Assembly: GCA_900470155.1 (NCBI GenBank) | Contig: UBZT01000003.1 | Span: 186,001 to 250,000 of the forward strand | DNA from: Hyphomicrobiales bacterium | Lineage (GTDB): Bacteria > Pseudomonadota > Alphaproteobacteria > Rhizobiales > Rhizobiaceae | Direction: 5' to 3' | DNA: 64,000 nucleotides | In this document: one piece after another, positions 1 through 9,800 of the stretch | How the letters are laid out: each line of letters starts with the position of its first letter | Numbering within the stretch: the stretch's first letter is position 1 | Notes under the pieces: model-generated | Databases searched by the model: none | Told to the model about the DNA's origin: nothing | Seen by the model: only the letters and a program-made list of their open reading frames with translations | Translations under genes and position numbers: made by a program

Positions 1-1
1 T

Positions 2-439
2 ACGCCGGCTGCAAAGGCGATATCTCAAGGTGAGCCGCGTCCGCCGAGCGAACTTGTGCGCAACGGGGCGGAAGTTGTGCTTCCACTGATATTCCTGTTC
101 GGCGCCTACGTCATCATGAACGGCCATCTTTCTGCTGGTGGTGGGTTTCAGGGTGGTGCAGTCGTGGCCTCTGGCGCGATGCTGTTCATGCTCGCTTATC
201 CTCGCGCGCGTATCAATCACACCATCCTCAGCATCACGGAATCTCTGGCGGGTGTCGTCTACGTGATGATCGGCATTCTCGGGATCGTGCTTGCCGGAGG
301 TTTTCTAGACAGCAGCATCCTTCCGCGCGGCGCGTTCGGAGCATTCGTGAGCGCCGGTGCCATCCCGATCATCTCAGCGCTGCTCGGCGTCAAGGTCGGC
401 GCTGAACTCAGTGTCATCATCGACCGTTTCCGTAGCTAA
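2..439 (+). CDS. mnhB: Mrp-type Na+/H+ antiporter subunit B (MnhB), 5' end outside window
   Basis: The reading frame is open to the left edge, so the gene is probably cut by the window; an internal GTG at 56 gives 127 residues but has no clear ribosome binding site. The protein is hydrophobic with about four membrane segments and carries the MnhB-type pattern GHLSAGGGFQGGAV followed by glycine-rich helices and an IPIISALLGVKVG end. MnhB is a small membrane subunit of the multi-subunit Mrp antiporter, which exports Na+ or K+ in exchange for protons at the inner membrane. mnhC starts 20 bases downstream and a large antiporter subunit follows, which supports the call. The remaining subunits should lie to the left of the window. 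Confidence 0.85.
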   Translation, partial: TPAAKAISQGEPRPPSELVRNGAEVVLPLIFLFGAYVIMNGHLSAGGGFQGGAVVASGAMLFMLAYPRARINHTILSITESLAGVVYVMIGILGIVLAGGFLDSSILPRGAFGAFVSAGAIPIISALLGVKVGAELSVIIDRFRS

Positions 440-459
440 GCGTCACAAGACAAGGTGCC

Positions 460-831
460 ATGATGGGATTGCCGATATCACAGATACTTCTTGCAACGGG
501 ATTTGCACTGGTGCTTATCGGTTTCTGGGGCATTCTCAAGCACCGAAACATACTGCGCATCATCATCGGCTTTTCCCTTGTCGATACGGGGCTGCACATT
601 GTCATGGTGGCGACAGGCTACATAACGGGCGGTACAGCGCCGATTGTCGATGAGGCTCTCTCCATTGCTGATGCAGCAGCCCGTTCCGTGGACCCGATCC
701 CTTCGGCTCTCGTTGTCACGGCCATCGTGATTGGCTTTTCGGTGACGGCAATCATGCTGTCTTTCGCCATCGCGCTCTACCAGGCCACGAATACTCTTTC
801 GATAGACGCGCTGACGGAGCAGAAATGGTAG
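460..831 (+). CDS. mnhC: Mrp-type Na+/H+ antiporter subunit C (MnhC, NuoK-like)
   Basis: This 123-residue protein has three membrane segments and the NuoK/MnhC pattern: GFWGILKHRNILRIIIGFSL in the first half and DPIPSALVVTAIVIGFS in the second. MnhC is the NuoK homologue of the Mrp complex and contributes to the proton path next to the large antiporter subunits. The start is one of two adjacent ATG codons (460 or 463), preceded by AAGGTG. Its stop overlaps the start of the next gene by seven bases (825-831), which is typical of translational coupling inside this operon. Length and motifs are normal for the family. Confidence 0.9.
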   Translation: MMGLPISQILLATGFALVLIGFWGILKHRNILRIIIGFSLVDTGLHIVMVATGYITGGTAPIVDEALSIADAAARSVDPIPSALVVTAIVIGFSVTAIMLSFAIALYQATNTLSIDALTEQKW

Positions 832-3800
832 ACGGTGTCCTGCAACCGCTGAACATCTTTCTCCTCGGTCTTGGCGGCGGTTTTCTCATTCCGCTGTTGC
901 ACAAGATCGGGAGACATCTGCCAGCGATTGCTTTCGTCGCGGCTCTCGTGACCATGACGGTGATTTCCGCGACTTGCTTCTGGAGACTCTACAACGGCGC
1001 ACCCACGATCGAAGTGTTGACAGCCGGAAGTTTGCCTCCCTTGTCGATCAACCTGCGTTTCGGCCTTGCCGAGGGCTTCTTCTCGGTGTGCGTCAATGTC
1101 GCGGCTCTTTTGGGAGCTTGGCACATGTGGGACCGGCTGCGCGCGAGCTACGCGGCCCTCTTGCTGTATCTGATCCTGACCATGGGCATCAACGGTATGG
1201 TGATGACCCGCGACCTGTTCAATCTCTTTGTCTTTCTCGAGATCGTTTCAATCGGCACCTATGGCCTCATGGGGGTTGATCGGACGCCTGTGGCTCTTGC
1301 CGCGAGCTTCAAATACATCATGGCAACCGTGATCGCGTCCTCATTCTTCCTGTTGGGGTCGGCCCTCCTGTACCATGTCACCGGCACGCTCAACATTGAT
1401 GACATGATCGCCAGCCGTGTGCTGATCGCGGTTCCGATCGGTGCGACTGCGCTCCTCTTGGTGCTCGCCTGCCTGGTGGTTGAGCTGAAACCGTTTCCGG
1501 CCAATGGCTGGGGTCTCGACGTTTACGAGAGCGCCCACAGCGGTGTGGCCGCGCTTGTGTCGGGAGGCGTGTCCGCAGGTGTGTTTTTTGCGTTGTTCAA
1601 GCTGCTGCCGCTGTTTGAAAACCATCTCGGCATCCTTGCGCTGTCCGGCGGCCTGACATTCTTCTTCTCCAATCTGGTCGGCTTGAGGCAGACCAATGTT
1701 CAGAGAATGCTCGGTTATTCCTCGATTGCGCAGATGGGTCTGTTGACCCTCGCCCTTTCGCTGATGCAGCAGCTTGGGGCGCGGGAGACACTGCCACTCG
1801 TTGTCGGAGGTCTGTTCATCAACCATCTTTTCGCCAAGGCTGGCTTGTTCTGGCTGGCGGGTGTCGTCGCGCGAAAGGATACCAGTGACTGGTCCGACAT
1901 CGCTGGACGACCTTTGATCCTCACTGTCTTCGCAGCACTTCTGGTGGCGATTTCTGGCCTGCCGCCATTTCCCGGTTTTTGGGCAAAATGGGAACTTATC
2001 ATGCAGGTCGCCAAGGGTGAGCGCTACATCTGGATCGCAGTTATCCTTGCCGGGTCTCTGCTCGAGGCTGCTTATATGTTCCAGTGGTTCAAGCAGGCCA
2101 TGCGGCCCGTGACGGGTCGGACGGATAGCGTTCTGGCCATGCCGGGCCTTGGAAAATTGCTTCCGGTGCTTGGCTGCGTGGTGCTACTCGCCGCAAGTGG
2201 TCATGCGGCAGCTAGCTTTTCCGGGGCTGTTTCCCTGCCACTCGTGCTACCACTGTGTTTCGGGGCTTGTCTCTATGCACTCGATGGGCTTGCAGGCCGG
2301 TTAAAGTGGCTGTTGATGCTGTTGTTGGTGTTCGTCGGAGCGCTCTGGACTGCCCATGATCTTGCCGACATTAACGCCTTGTTCGCGGCGGTCCTCCTCA
2401 GTGGTGGTTTGATTATCGCGGCGTCAAGCGCCTACCGGCCAGACAGACGCCCCGGGTTTTATCCGATGATGACCATCCTGCTGTTGTCGATCGCCAGCCT
2501 GCTGACATCTTCGACGAGTCTCGAATTCTTCTTCCATTGGGAAATCATCACGCTGTCATCCTATTTCCTCATCACGCTCGGGCGTGGTGCTCATCCTTAT
2601 GCATTGCAATTCCTGCTGTTTTCGCTGGTCTCGGCCTTCTGCCTGCTTGCCGGATTTGGAATTGCCACGAGTGCCAATGGAACGACCGCTCTTTCCGCTT
2701 TCGCCACAGCAGGTCCGTCTGCCGCGCCGGCCTTCGTCCTTCTGGCGGGCGGTTTCCTGATCAAGGCCGGTGCTGTCGGTGTTCACGTCTGGTTGCCCGG
2801 CGCCTATGCAGAGGCGGATGACGACCTGTCGGCAATGCTGTCGGCAGTTATCAGCAAAGTTGCTGTTTTCGGCCTCTTCATGACCACCTATCTCGCCATC
2901 CGTTCCGAAGTCGGGTTGGAGATGGCACATGTGATGGGCTGGGTCGGAATGGCAACCACTATTGCCGGCGCGATCATGGCGCTTCAACAGGACGATATAA
3001 AGCGTATGCTGGGATATTCCAGCATGAGCCAGATCGGCTATATCATCACGGCAATTGCACTGATGAGCCATCTTGGATGGGTAACGGCATTCTATCTCGT
3101 GACCAATCATTTGATGGTCAAAGGCATCCTGTTCCTGGCTGTCGCTGGAATTGTACTCAGAACAGGGACACGGCGCCTGAATGAGACCGGCGGGCTTGCA
3201 GGGGAAATGCCCTTCACGTTCGCCACCATGAGCATCGCCCTGATCTCCATGTCAGGGCTTCCGCCGCTTGCCGGTTTCGGTGGCAAATGGCTGCTGATCA
3301 GCGCCATGGTGGAGAAGGGCTGGACGGGGCTCGCTATCGCGGCTGCGGTAGCGACGTTCCTGGGTTTTCTCTATATGTTTCGTCTGTTTCATACGCTGTT
3401 CTGGGTGCCATCCATTGGGGATGGCCGAAGCATTCGGGAGGCTCCCTTGGCATTGCTGCTACCGCAATTCCTGCTGATTGCCGGAATTTTGGTGCTGTCG
3501 TTCTTTCCCAAGCTGGTCATGGAGCCGGTGTCGAAGGCAGTGGATCCGCTGTTTGCGTCCACCCTGGTCTGGAATGGCATGTCGATTGAGAGCATCTATG
3601 CCTACTGGAACCCGATGCCGGTAATGACCGTGACCGTAAGTGCCACGGTGGTGTTTTTCCTGGTGTTCTTGTTGCTATACTGGATCGCCCGTGGCCGTTC
3701 TGGTGCGGCGGGCGTGTCTCGTTTTTATGCCTTCTACCGCGCGGTATTTACGCCTCTTGTCACCCCGCTAGCGAATGCCTTCTGGGACGGCATTGCAGGG

Positions 3801-3923
3801 CTTGCTCTGGGGGCGGGAGGTATCGCGCGCAAGATCTACACAGGCGACGGCCAGCTATACGCGCTGCATGTGCTCTACTATGTCATTGCTTTGTACCTGC
3901 TTGGTACTTTTGGTTTCGGCTAA
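825..3923 (+). CDS. Fused double antiporter-module subunit (MnhD/MrpA-like, NuoL/M/N family)
   Basis: This 1032-residue membrane protein contains two complete NuoL/M/N-type proton-antiporter modules in tandem, roughly residues 1-460 and 500-1000. Each half keeps the two charged residues known to be critical in this family. They are a TM5 glutamate (LFVFLEIVSIGTYGLM near residue 138; FFFHWEIITLSSYFLI near 571) and a TM7 lysine (VELKPFPANGW near 222; GGFLIKAGAVGVHVWLPGAY near 646). Ordinary Mrp systems encode MrpA and MrpD separately; here both channel modules are one chain. MrpA also has C-terminal MbhD/MbhE-like extensions that I do not see here. The gene overlaps mnhC and is last in its operon. 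The fusion reads as continuous frame with no sign of an error. Which half corresponds to MrpA or MrpD I cannot say. Confidence 0.88.
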   Translation: MVDGVLQPLNIFLLGLGGGFLIPLLHKIGRHLPAIAFVAALVTMTVISATCFWRLYNGAPTIEVLTAGSLPPLSINLRFGLAEGFFSVCVNVAALLGAWHMWDRLRASYAALLLYLILTMGINGMVMTRDLFNLFVFLEIVSIGTYGLMGVDRTPVALAASFKYIMATVIASSFFLLGSALLYHVTGTLNIDDMIASRVLIAVPIGATALLLVLACLVVELKPFPANGWGLDVYESAHSGVAALVSGGVSAGVFFALFKLLPLFENHLGILALSGGLTFFFSNLVGLRQTNVQRMLGYSSIAQMGLLTLALSLMQQLGARETLPLVVGGLFINHLFAKAGLFWLAGVVARKDTSDWSDIAGRPLILTVFAALLVAISGLPPFPGFWAKWELIMQVAKGERYIWIAVILAGSLLEAAYMFQWFKQAMRPVTGRTDSVLAMPGLGKLLPVLGCVVLLAASGHAAASFSGAVSLPLVLPLCFGACLYALDGLAGRLKWLLMLLLVFVGALWTAHDLADINALFAAVLLSGGLIIAASSAYRPDRRPGFYPMMTILLLSIASLLTSSTSLEFFFHWEIITLSSYFLITLGRGAHPYALQFLLFSLVSAFCLLAGFGIATSANGTTALSAFATAGPSAAPAFVLLAGGFLIKAGAVGVHVWLPGAYAEADDDLSAMLSAVISKVAVFGLFMTTYLAIRSEVGLEMAHVMGWVGMATTIAGAIMALQQDDIKRMLGYSSMSQIGYIITAIALMSHLGWVTAFYLVTNHLMVKGILFLAVAGIVLRTGTRRLNETGGLAGEMPFTFATMSIALISMSGLPPLAGFGGKWLLISAMVEKGWTGLAIAAAVATFLGFLYMFRLFHTLFWVPSIGDGRSIREAPLALLLPQFLLIAGILVLSFFPKLVMEPVSKAVDPLFASTLVWNGMSIESIYAYWNPMPVMTVTVSATVVFFLVFLLLYWIARGRSGAAGVSRFYAFYRAVFTPLVTPLANAFWDGIAGLALGAGGIARKIYTGDGQLYALHVLYYVIALYLLGTFGFG

Positions 3924-3964
3924 GCCCTGGGCTGACTCGAAATCCACATGTTCTGCCACGTCGC

Positions 3965-5101
3965 CTAGCGGGCGGTAACGGCATTTGCCATGCCGCCAAG
4001 GATCCGGGCCGGCAGGAAGATCACCAGCGATGCCGCACCTTCGACCACCGTGGCGCTGTCGGCGATCACCGTCGGCGGCGCCCCCATCTGGTCGTCGCGA
4101 AGCAGATTGCGCATCAGATCGCTATTGTTCACCACGTCCATCAGCGTCTGTGAACTGGCAAAGACATTGTGTCGACCGCCATCGATGTCCGAGGCATCGA
4201 TCACGCCGATTTCCTTGTCTTGCAGCATGGCGATATCCGAGCCACTGCCAACACGCGGATGGCCGCCGGTGAGACGCCGGGAGATGCCAAGGGCTCTATC
4301 CCGCCTGGACACGACGATGGTGAAGGGTTTGGGCAGGGTGCCTATATCGCGCACCTGGCTTTGGAATACATCGACATCAATGTCGGGAGCGGCGAGTACG
4401 ACGCCGCCCAGTCGATCGAGGCTGCTGCGGCGGCCGGTAACGGCAAGATCGCGCAAGGCCTCCGTCACCACATAAGCGCCCATGGAATGACCGACCAGTA
4501 TCACCCTGTTCGCTCTGGTCTTGGCTGCAATTTCGATCGTTTCGGCAAGTCCAGCCCGGCCGACAAGAGCACTGTCTCGGTCGAAGACATAAAGCGGCAG
4601 GGCGCCGCCGGAGGGCCAGGCATAGTGAAGAGCCACTGCATTGATATTGTAGTCATGCACGATTTGGGCATTGCGAAAGATGCTGTCGGCAAAATTATTG
4701 TTGTAGCCGTGCACGAAGATGAAGATTTCCCGGTCTTCTGGCGCGCGTGTCGCGAGCGCTGCATTGAGTTGGGAAATGAACTGTTTGCGCCCATCGATCG
4801 GCTGATAGGCCCGAGCGGTAAAGTGGCGCGCTGGGTCTGGCGTGCGACCGGTCTTTTCAACATGACCAGCGACGTGGTTTTCGGGAATGCCGATCTCGAA
4901 CCTGGCAAAGTTGAGCGCCATCGACCTGCCAGCGGAATAGGGTAGCCGAACATCGTCCGAGCGCGCGCGGGTTGTCGCCAAATAGATTGTTTCGGTCGAG
5001 CTCGGCCCTCGTCCCGCCGGCGCATCGAGACCCAGCACCGCGCGGGGACCGCCACAGCCTGTCAATGAAATCAGAATGATCAGCAAGGCAAACAAACGCA
5101 T
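3965..5101 (-). CDS. Lipoprotein alpha/beta hydrolase (DUF900-type)
   Basis: The 378-residue protein begins with a lipoprotein signal peptide ending in LTGC (Cys16), so it is probably anchored in the periplasm or outer membrane. The body is an alpha/beta hydrolase of the DUF900 kind: the segment EIFIFVHGYNNNFADS supplies the oxyanion-hole HGYN motif, and VILVGHSMGAY carries the nucleophile serine (GHSMG). Asp and His candidates follow in the C-terminal half, including GGRHNVF. The family contains esterases or lipases of unsettled substrate; no specific reaction can be assigned. The gene runs towards the Mrp operon and is separated from it by 41 bases, so it is transcribed on its own from the long gap on its right. 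Confidence 0.82.
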   Translation of the reverse strand: MRLFALLIILISLTGCGGPRAVLGLDAPAGRGPSSTETIYLATTRARSDDVRLPYSAGRSMALNFARFEIGIPENHVAGHVEKTGRTPDPARHFTARAYQPIDGRKQFISQLNAALATRAPEDREIFIFVHGYNNNFADSIFRNAQIVHDYNINAVALHYAWPSGGALPLYVFDRDSALVGRAGLAETIEIAAKTRANRVILVGHSMGAYVVTEALRDLAVTGRRSSLDRLGGVVLAAPDIDVDVFQSQVRDIGTLPKPFTIVVSRRDRALGISRRLTGGHPRVGSGSDIAMLQDKEIGVIDASDIDGGRHNVFASSQTLMDVVNNSDLMRNLLRDDQMGAPPTVIADSATVVEGAASLVIFLPARILGGMANAVTAR

Positions 5102-5326
5102 TCAACAGCATCCGTCTTGTGATTTCGCAGAAGCTGAAAAATCAAAAACAGCAAAGGCGCAAGTAGACAACAGCTGCCCTATGTTTTTGTGCTGACTCGA
5201 CGATCGACACACACGCAGGTGTGCTTTGGCGGTCACGGGGATATGCGGACCGTCAATTCATTCGCTGCAAATCATCGATTTCCTGGGTGCTTAAATCTGT
5301 ACGCTACGCCTGTTTGCGGGATTCTA

Positions 5327-5354
5327 TGCTGATCACTTCACGTCTTGATCAGCA
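5327..5354. promoter_or_regulatory. Perfect 9-bp inverted repeat, candidate operator
   Basis: TGCTGATCA at 5327-5335 and TGATCAGCA at 5346-5354 are perfect inverted arms separated by ten bases. No T-tract follows on either strand, so a binding site is more likely than a terminator. The cognate regulator is unknown; no regulator gene lies next to it. Confidence 0.4.
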
Positions 5355-5663
5355 CTATAGTGGCCGGACTGGGTCATTGTTTTCTATTGTGCAAACAACC
5401 GCCTGGATGTGTTGAGCGTTGAACGGGAGCGGCATGCCTTCGGTTTCCATACAAAGTTCAGGCGCTTGCGTTGTTCAATATGCTGTGGAGACGAGATGGA
5501 TACCCATGCCGTTTTTTGCCCCCGGTTCGTCACCGAAGCCTTTTGGCGGCACATCATCTTGTTCTGCAGGCACCACGCTTTTCCATATCTTTGGACCGCA
5601 CGCCGCACGACGGTGGTCCCGCTCGTATTTTGGCTGCTGCCGGAGACACGTTCGTAAAACTAT

Positions 5664-5693
5664 CCAAACGTCTTGAACCAACGACCCAAACGT
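5664..5693 (+). repeat. Direct repeat CCAAACGT upstream of efflux operon
   Basis: The octamer CCAAACGT occurs at 5664-5671 and 5686-5693, a 22-bp period (two helical turns), 43 bases before the start codon of the efflux adaptor gene. This could be a tandem regulator site, but an 8-base repeat pair could also be chance. Confidence 0.25.
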
Positions 5694-5735
5694 GACGGCC
5701 ATGCCGTTGCATAAAAGCATATGGGGAATTCTTTC

Positions 5736-6842
5736 ATGAAAAAGCGTCTTGCAGCGTCAACCATCAGAGTGTTTTGCAGTCCAGTAGCGATGGTTGCGAC
5801 AACCTTGCTCCTGGCTGGCTGCCAGGGGGAAGACGAGGGAGCGGAACTGCCTCCGCGCCCGGTCAAGACGATCGCTGTCTCGTTCAGTCCCGAGGACACA
5901 TTCGGTTCGCTTGTGGGCGAAATCAGGCCGGTTGTCGAAACCAGCTTCAGTTTCCGCCAGGGCGGGGAAATCCGCGAACGTGACGTTGAAGTCGGAGACC
6001 TTGTCGAGCCCGGAACCGTGCTGGCGAGGCTTGATGCTGAAGATGCGCAGGATGCGTTGCGCAAGGCGGAGGCCAATTTGTTCTCGGCCGAGGCGCAATC
6101 CCAGAACGCCGAAATTGCCCGTGCCCGCCAGCAACAGCTCTATCCAAGAACCGCGACCCGACAGTCGCTCGACAATGCAATCGCCCAGGCCAGTATGGCC
6201 CAAGCTGGCGTTGACGCGGCGAAAGCCGGTTTGCGTATCGCCCAGACAAATCTCGACAATCGCGTCTTGAAGGCCAATGCGGCCGGGGTTGTGACAGCGA
6301 CAGGTGCGGAGGTCGGCCAGGTTGTCGGCGGTGGCCAGATGGTCGTTCGTGTCGCTCAGCTTGGCACACGCGATGCCGTTTTTGAAGTGCCCGAGGCAAC
6401 GATCCAGACCACCGGAGGCCAGGCGCGCGTGGATGTGCAACTGCTTAGCAACCCGACCAGCACGGCAACGGGAGCGGTTCGTGAGATTTCGCCGACGGCC
6501 AATCCGATCACCCGCAATTTCACCGTCCGCGTTGGACTGGACGCCGCGCCGGAAGACTTCCGTTTTGGCAGTGCCGTCCGTGGCACGATCCGTCTTGCTG
6601 GCGCGCCGGCGGCAAGACTGCCGATGACCGCGCTGTTTAACCAGAACAATGAGACCGCGGTCTGGCTTGTCGATGCTGCCTCCAGCACGACCAAGCTGGT
6701 GCCGGTTGAGGTCCATCGCTTCGATACGCAGGATTTTCTCGTCACCAAAGGCCTGGCCAGCGGAGATCAGGTGGTGATCGCCGGCGTCCAGCAGCTTCGT
6801 CCTGGCATGGCGGTTCGCCTGTTGGAAGGAAGCGTGAAATGA
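5736..6842 (+). CDS. RND efflux periplasmic adaptor (membrane fusion lipoprotein)
   Basis: I place the start at the ATG at 5736 because GGGGA lies eight bases upstream; the ATG at 5721 has no such site. The 368-residue product opens with a lipoprotein signal ending LLAGC (Cys29). The barrel-sandwich lipoyl half follows (GGEIRERDVEVGDLVEPGTV), then an alpha-helical hairpin rich in Ala, Gln and Glu (about residues 100-165), then the second lipoyl half and the beta-barrel/membrane-proximal domains. This is the order of AcrA/MexA-type adaptors, which bridge an inner-membrane RND pump to an outer-membrane TolC channel. The gene overlaps the RND pump by four bases (ATGA). No outer-membrane factor or local repressor is encoded beside it, so it probably uses a TolC encoded elsewhere. 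Confidence 0.9.
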   Translation: MKKRLAASTIRVFCSPVAMVATTLLLAGCQGEDEGAELPPRPVKTIAVSFSPEDTFGSLVGEIRPVVETSFSFRQGGEIRERDVEVGDLVEPGTVLARLDAEDAQDALRKAEANLFSAEAQSQNAEIARARQQQLYPRTATRQSLDNAIAQASMAQAGVDAAKAGLRIAQTNLDNRVLKANAAGVVTATGAEVGQVVGGGQMVVRVAQLGTRDAVFEVPEATIQTTGGQARVDVQLLSNPTSTATGAVREISPTANPITRNFTVRVGLDAAPEDFRFGSAVRGTIRLAGAPAARLPMTALFNQNNETAVWLVDAASSTTKLVPVEVHRFDTQDFLVTKGLASGDQVVIAGVQQLRPGMAVRLLEGSVK

Positions 6843-9800
6843 ACGAGGGTTTCAATCTGTCTGAATGGGCGATCCGACGCCAGAGCCTTATCGTCTTCCT
6901 CGTGGTCCTTAGTGCCATAGCCGGGGTCATTTCCTACATCAATCTGGGCCGCGATGAGGATCCGGAATTTACCTTCAAGACGATGATCGTTTCAGCCGCC
7001 TGGCCGGGCGGGACGATCGAGCAGACTGCCGACCAGATTACAGACCGTCTCGAGCGCACGCTTGAAGAGGTGCCCAATCTCGATAACCTGCGCAGTCTGA
7101 CAACGGCTGGCCAGTCGGTGATCTACGTCACGCTGGACGATGCGACGCCGCCGGACCAGGTGGGCGAAAGCTGGTATCAGGCGCGCAAGAAGGTTGGCGA
7201 CATGCAGGCCACTCTTCCCGCAGGCGTGCGCGGACCATTCTTCAATGATGATTTTGGAGACACGTTTGGCATCATCTACAGCCTGACGTCTGAAGGTTTC
7301 AGTGATCGCGAGGTACGAGACTGGGCCTATGAAGCGCGCAATCGACTGCTCAAGTTAGAAAATATCGGCAAGATCCAGCTGATCGGTACGCAAGACGAGA
7401 CGATTTACATCGAGTTCTCGACCGAGCGGCTGGCGAGCCTCGGACTCAGCGCCTCAACGGTGATCAACACGATCCAGGCGCAGAATGCCGTCCTGCCATC
7501 CGGCTTGATGACCACGGATCAGGATCGAACCATTCTCCAGGTGTCCGGCAGCCTCGTCGACGAAAACGATATTCGTAAGCTGAACATTCCAACCGCCTCC
7601 GGGTTTGTGCGGCTGGGTGATATTGCCAGCATCGTCCGTGGCACTGTCGATCCCCCGCAGCCGCGCTTCCGCGTCAAGGGCAAACCGGCGATCGGGATCG
7701 CGATCTCCATGGCATCGGGCGGCGACATTCTGCAACTCGGTGAGAATATTGATGCGACAATGCGCCTGTTCGAGAATGATTTGCCGATCGGAATCACCCT
7801 GTCGCATGTCGCCAGCCAGCCGGCGGTCGTCGAAAACGCAATTCGCGGATTTACAACTTCGCTGGGTCAGGCTGTCGTCATCGTGCTTGGGGTCAGTTTC
7901 CTCGCCCTCGGTGTCCGTGCTGGTCTGGCCGTTGCGGTTTCCATTCCACTTGTGCTGGCTCTGACATTCCTGTTCATGGACATAATGGGCATCGCGCTGC
8001 AGCGCGTGTCTCTCGGTGCGCTGATCATAGCGCTGACCTTGATGATCGACGACACGATGGTGACTGTCGAGACCATGATGGCCAAGCTGGAAGAGGGCTA
8101 TGACCGGATCAAGGCCGCGTCGCACGCCTATAAGACGACTGCGTTTCCGATGCTCGCCGGTACGCTGGTGACAATTGCAGGTTTCATTCCTGTTGGGTTT
8201 GCCAGCAGTTCTTCGGGCGAATACGCGCGATCGCTGTTTTTCGTGATCGGCTTTTCGCTCATCGTTTCCTGGCTTGTCGCAGTTTTGTTGACCCCGGTGG
8301 TCGGTCTCGCTGTGCTCAAGTCCGGTGCCGCGACGGGCGCGAAAGAGGATGGTCCTGTCATTCGTGGCTTCAAGAACTTCCTTCATACCTGCATGCGCAT
8401 GCGTGTCCTCGTCATTGTTGGGACGGTTGCGATGTTCGTGCTCGCTCTGCTCGGGTCTCAGGCGATGAACAGGCAGTTCTTTCCTGCATCCGATCGACCT
8501 GAGCTCATCCTACAACTGACCCTTCCGCAGAACGCATCGCAGGCTGCGACTGCTGCGGAAGTGGCCAAAGTCGAGGAGGTGCTCTCTGCCGACGAGGATG
8601 TCGCAGACTGGAGTTTCTATATCGGCTCGGATCCGGTGCGCTTCTATCTGTCGATGGATCTACAGGCGCCAGCACCATCGCGCGCGCAGGCCGTGGTGAT
8701 CGCCAAGAGTGTCGAGGCGCGCGATGCGCTGCAAAAACGCCTGCAAAGCGAGCTGGACGAAAAATTGCCTGACATTATCGTTCGCGTTTCGCCATTGGAA
8801 ATGGGCCCGCCGGTTGGTTGGCCGATCCAGTACCGTGTGAGTGGAGCGGATATACCCGGCGTACGCAATGTTGCCTGGCAGGTGGCCGACGCAATTGCGC
8901 AGGTGCCTGGCGTGGTGGAGCCAAACCTTGACTGGAATGAGCCGGTCCGCAAGGTCGTTGTCAATGTCGATCAGGACCGCGCTCGCCTGGTCGGCCTGAA
9001 CTCAGCGGTGATCGCGCAGACACTGTTTGCGACCGCTTCCGGTGTGCCGATTACCCAGGTCAGGGACTCGATCTATTTGGTCAATGTCGTCGCAAGGGCC
9101 AATGCGGAGGAGCGCGTTGATGTCAACACGCTTCGGCAACTGCAAATCCCCGTCGGCCCCAACCACACGATACCGCTCTCAAGCATTGCAACGATCGAGT
9201 ACCAGACCACGCAACCGGTCGTTTGGCGGCGCGATAGCTCGACCACGATTACGGTGCAGGCGGATGTCGCCGAAGGCGTCATGGCGGCTGCTGTCGTTGA
9301 AGCTGCTGCGGACAAGATTGCCGAACTGCGCCTTGCCAATCCAAACTATGTCATAGAGGTCGGGGGCGCGGTCGAGGGCGCCGAGGAGGGGCTTTCGTCG
9401 GTTCTGGAAATGTTGCCCTTGATGGGCATCATCATCCTGATCGTGCTGATGTTCCAGCTACAAAGTGTCCAGCGCCTCCTGCTTGTGGTCAGTGTCGTCC
9501 CCTTGGGGCTGATTGGTGTCGTCTTGATCATGCTGATCACCAATACACCTGTCGGCTTCATTGCCGTGTTGGGTATGATCGCACTGATAGGCATGATCAC
9601 CCGCAACTCCGTGGTGTTGATTGACCAGATCGATATCCGCATGGAGGAGCAAGGGCCTTCGTGGCAGGGGGTGATCGACGTCACGGCGCAACGCCTCAGA
9701 CCGGTGTTTCTGACCGCGGGCTCGACGATCCTCGGCATGTTGCCGATCATCCGCGATCCGTTCTGGTCACCGCTTGCCTTCACGGTCATCGGCGGGCTCG

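Larger units (their letters stand above)
5102..5735. other. Gene-free divergent intergenic region (about 630 bp)
   Basis: No open frame here looks like a real protein; those present are short, lack convincing ribosome binding sites and resemble nothing recognised. The region must hold the promoters of the hydrolase gene (leftward) and the efflux operon (rightward). It contains a perfect inverted repeat at 5327-5354 and a direct repeat CCAAACGT at 5664-5671 and 5686-5693, both listed separately. I see no RNA gene. Confidence 0.6.
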
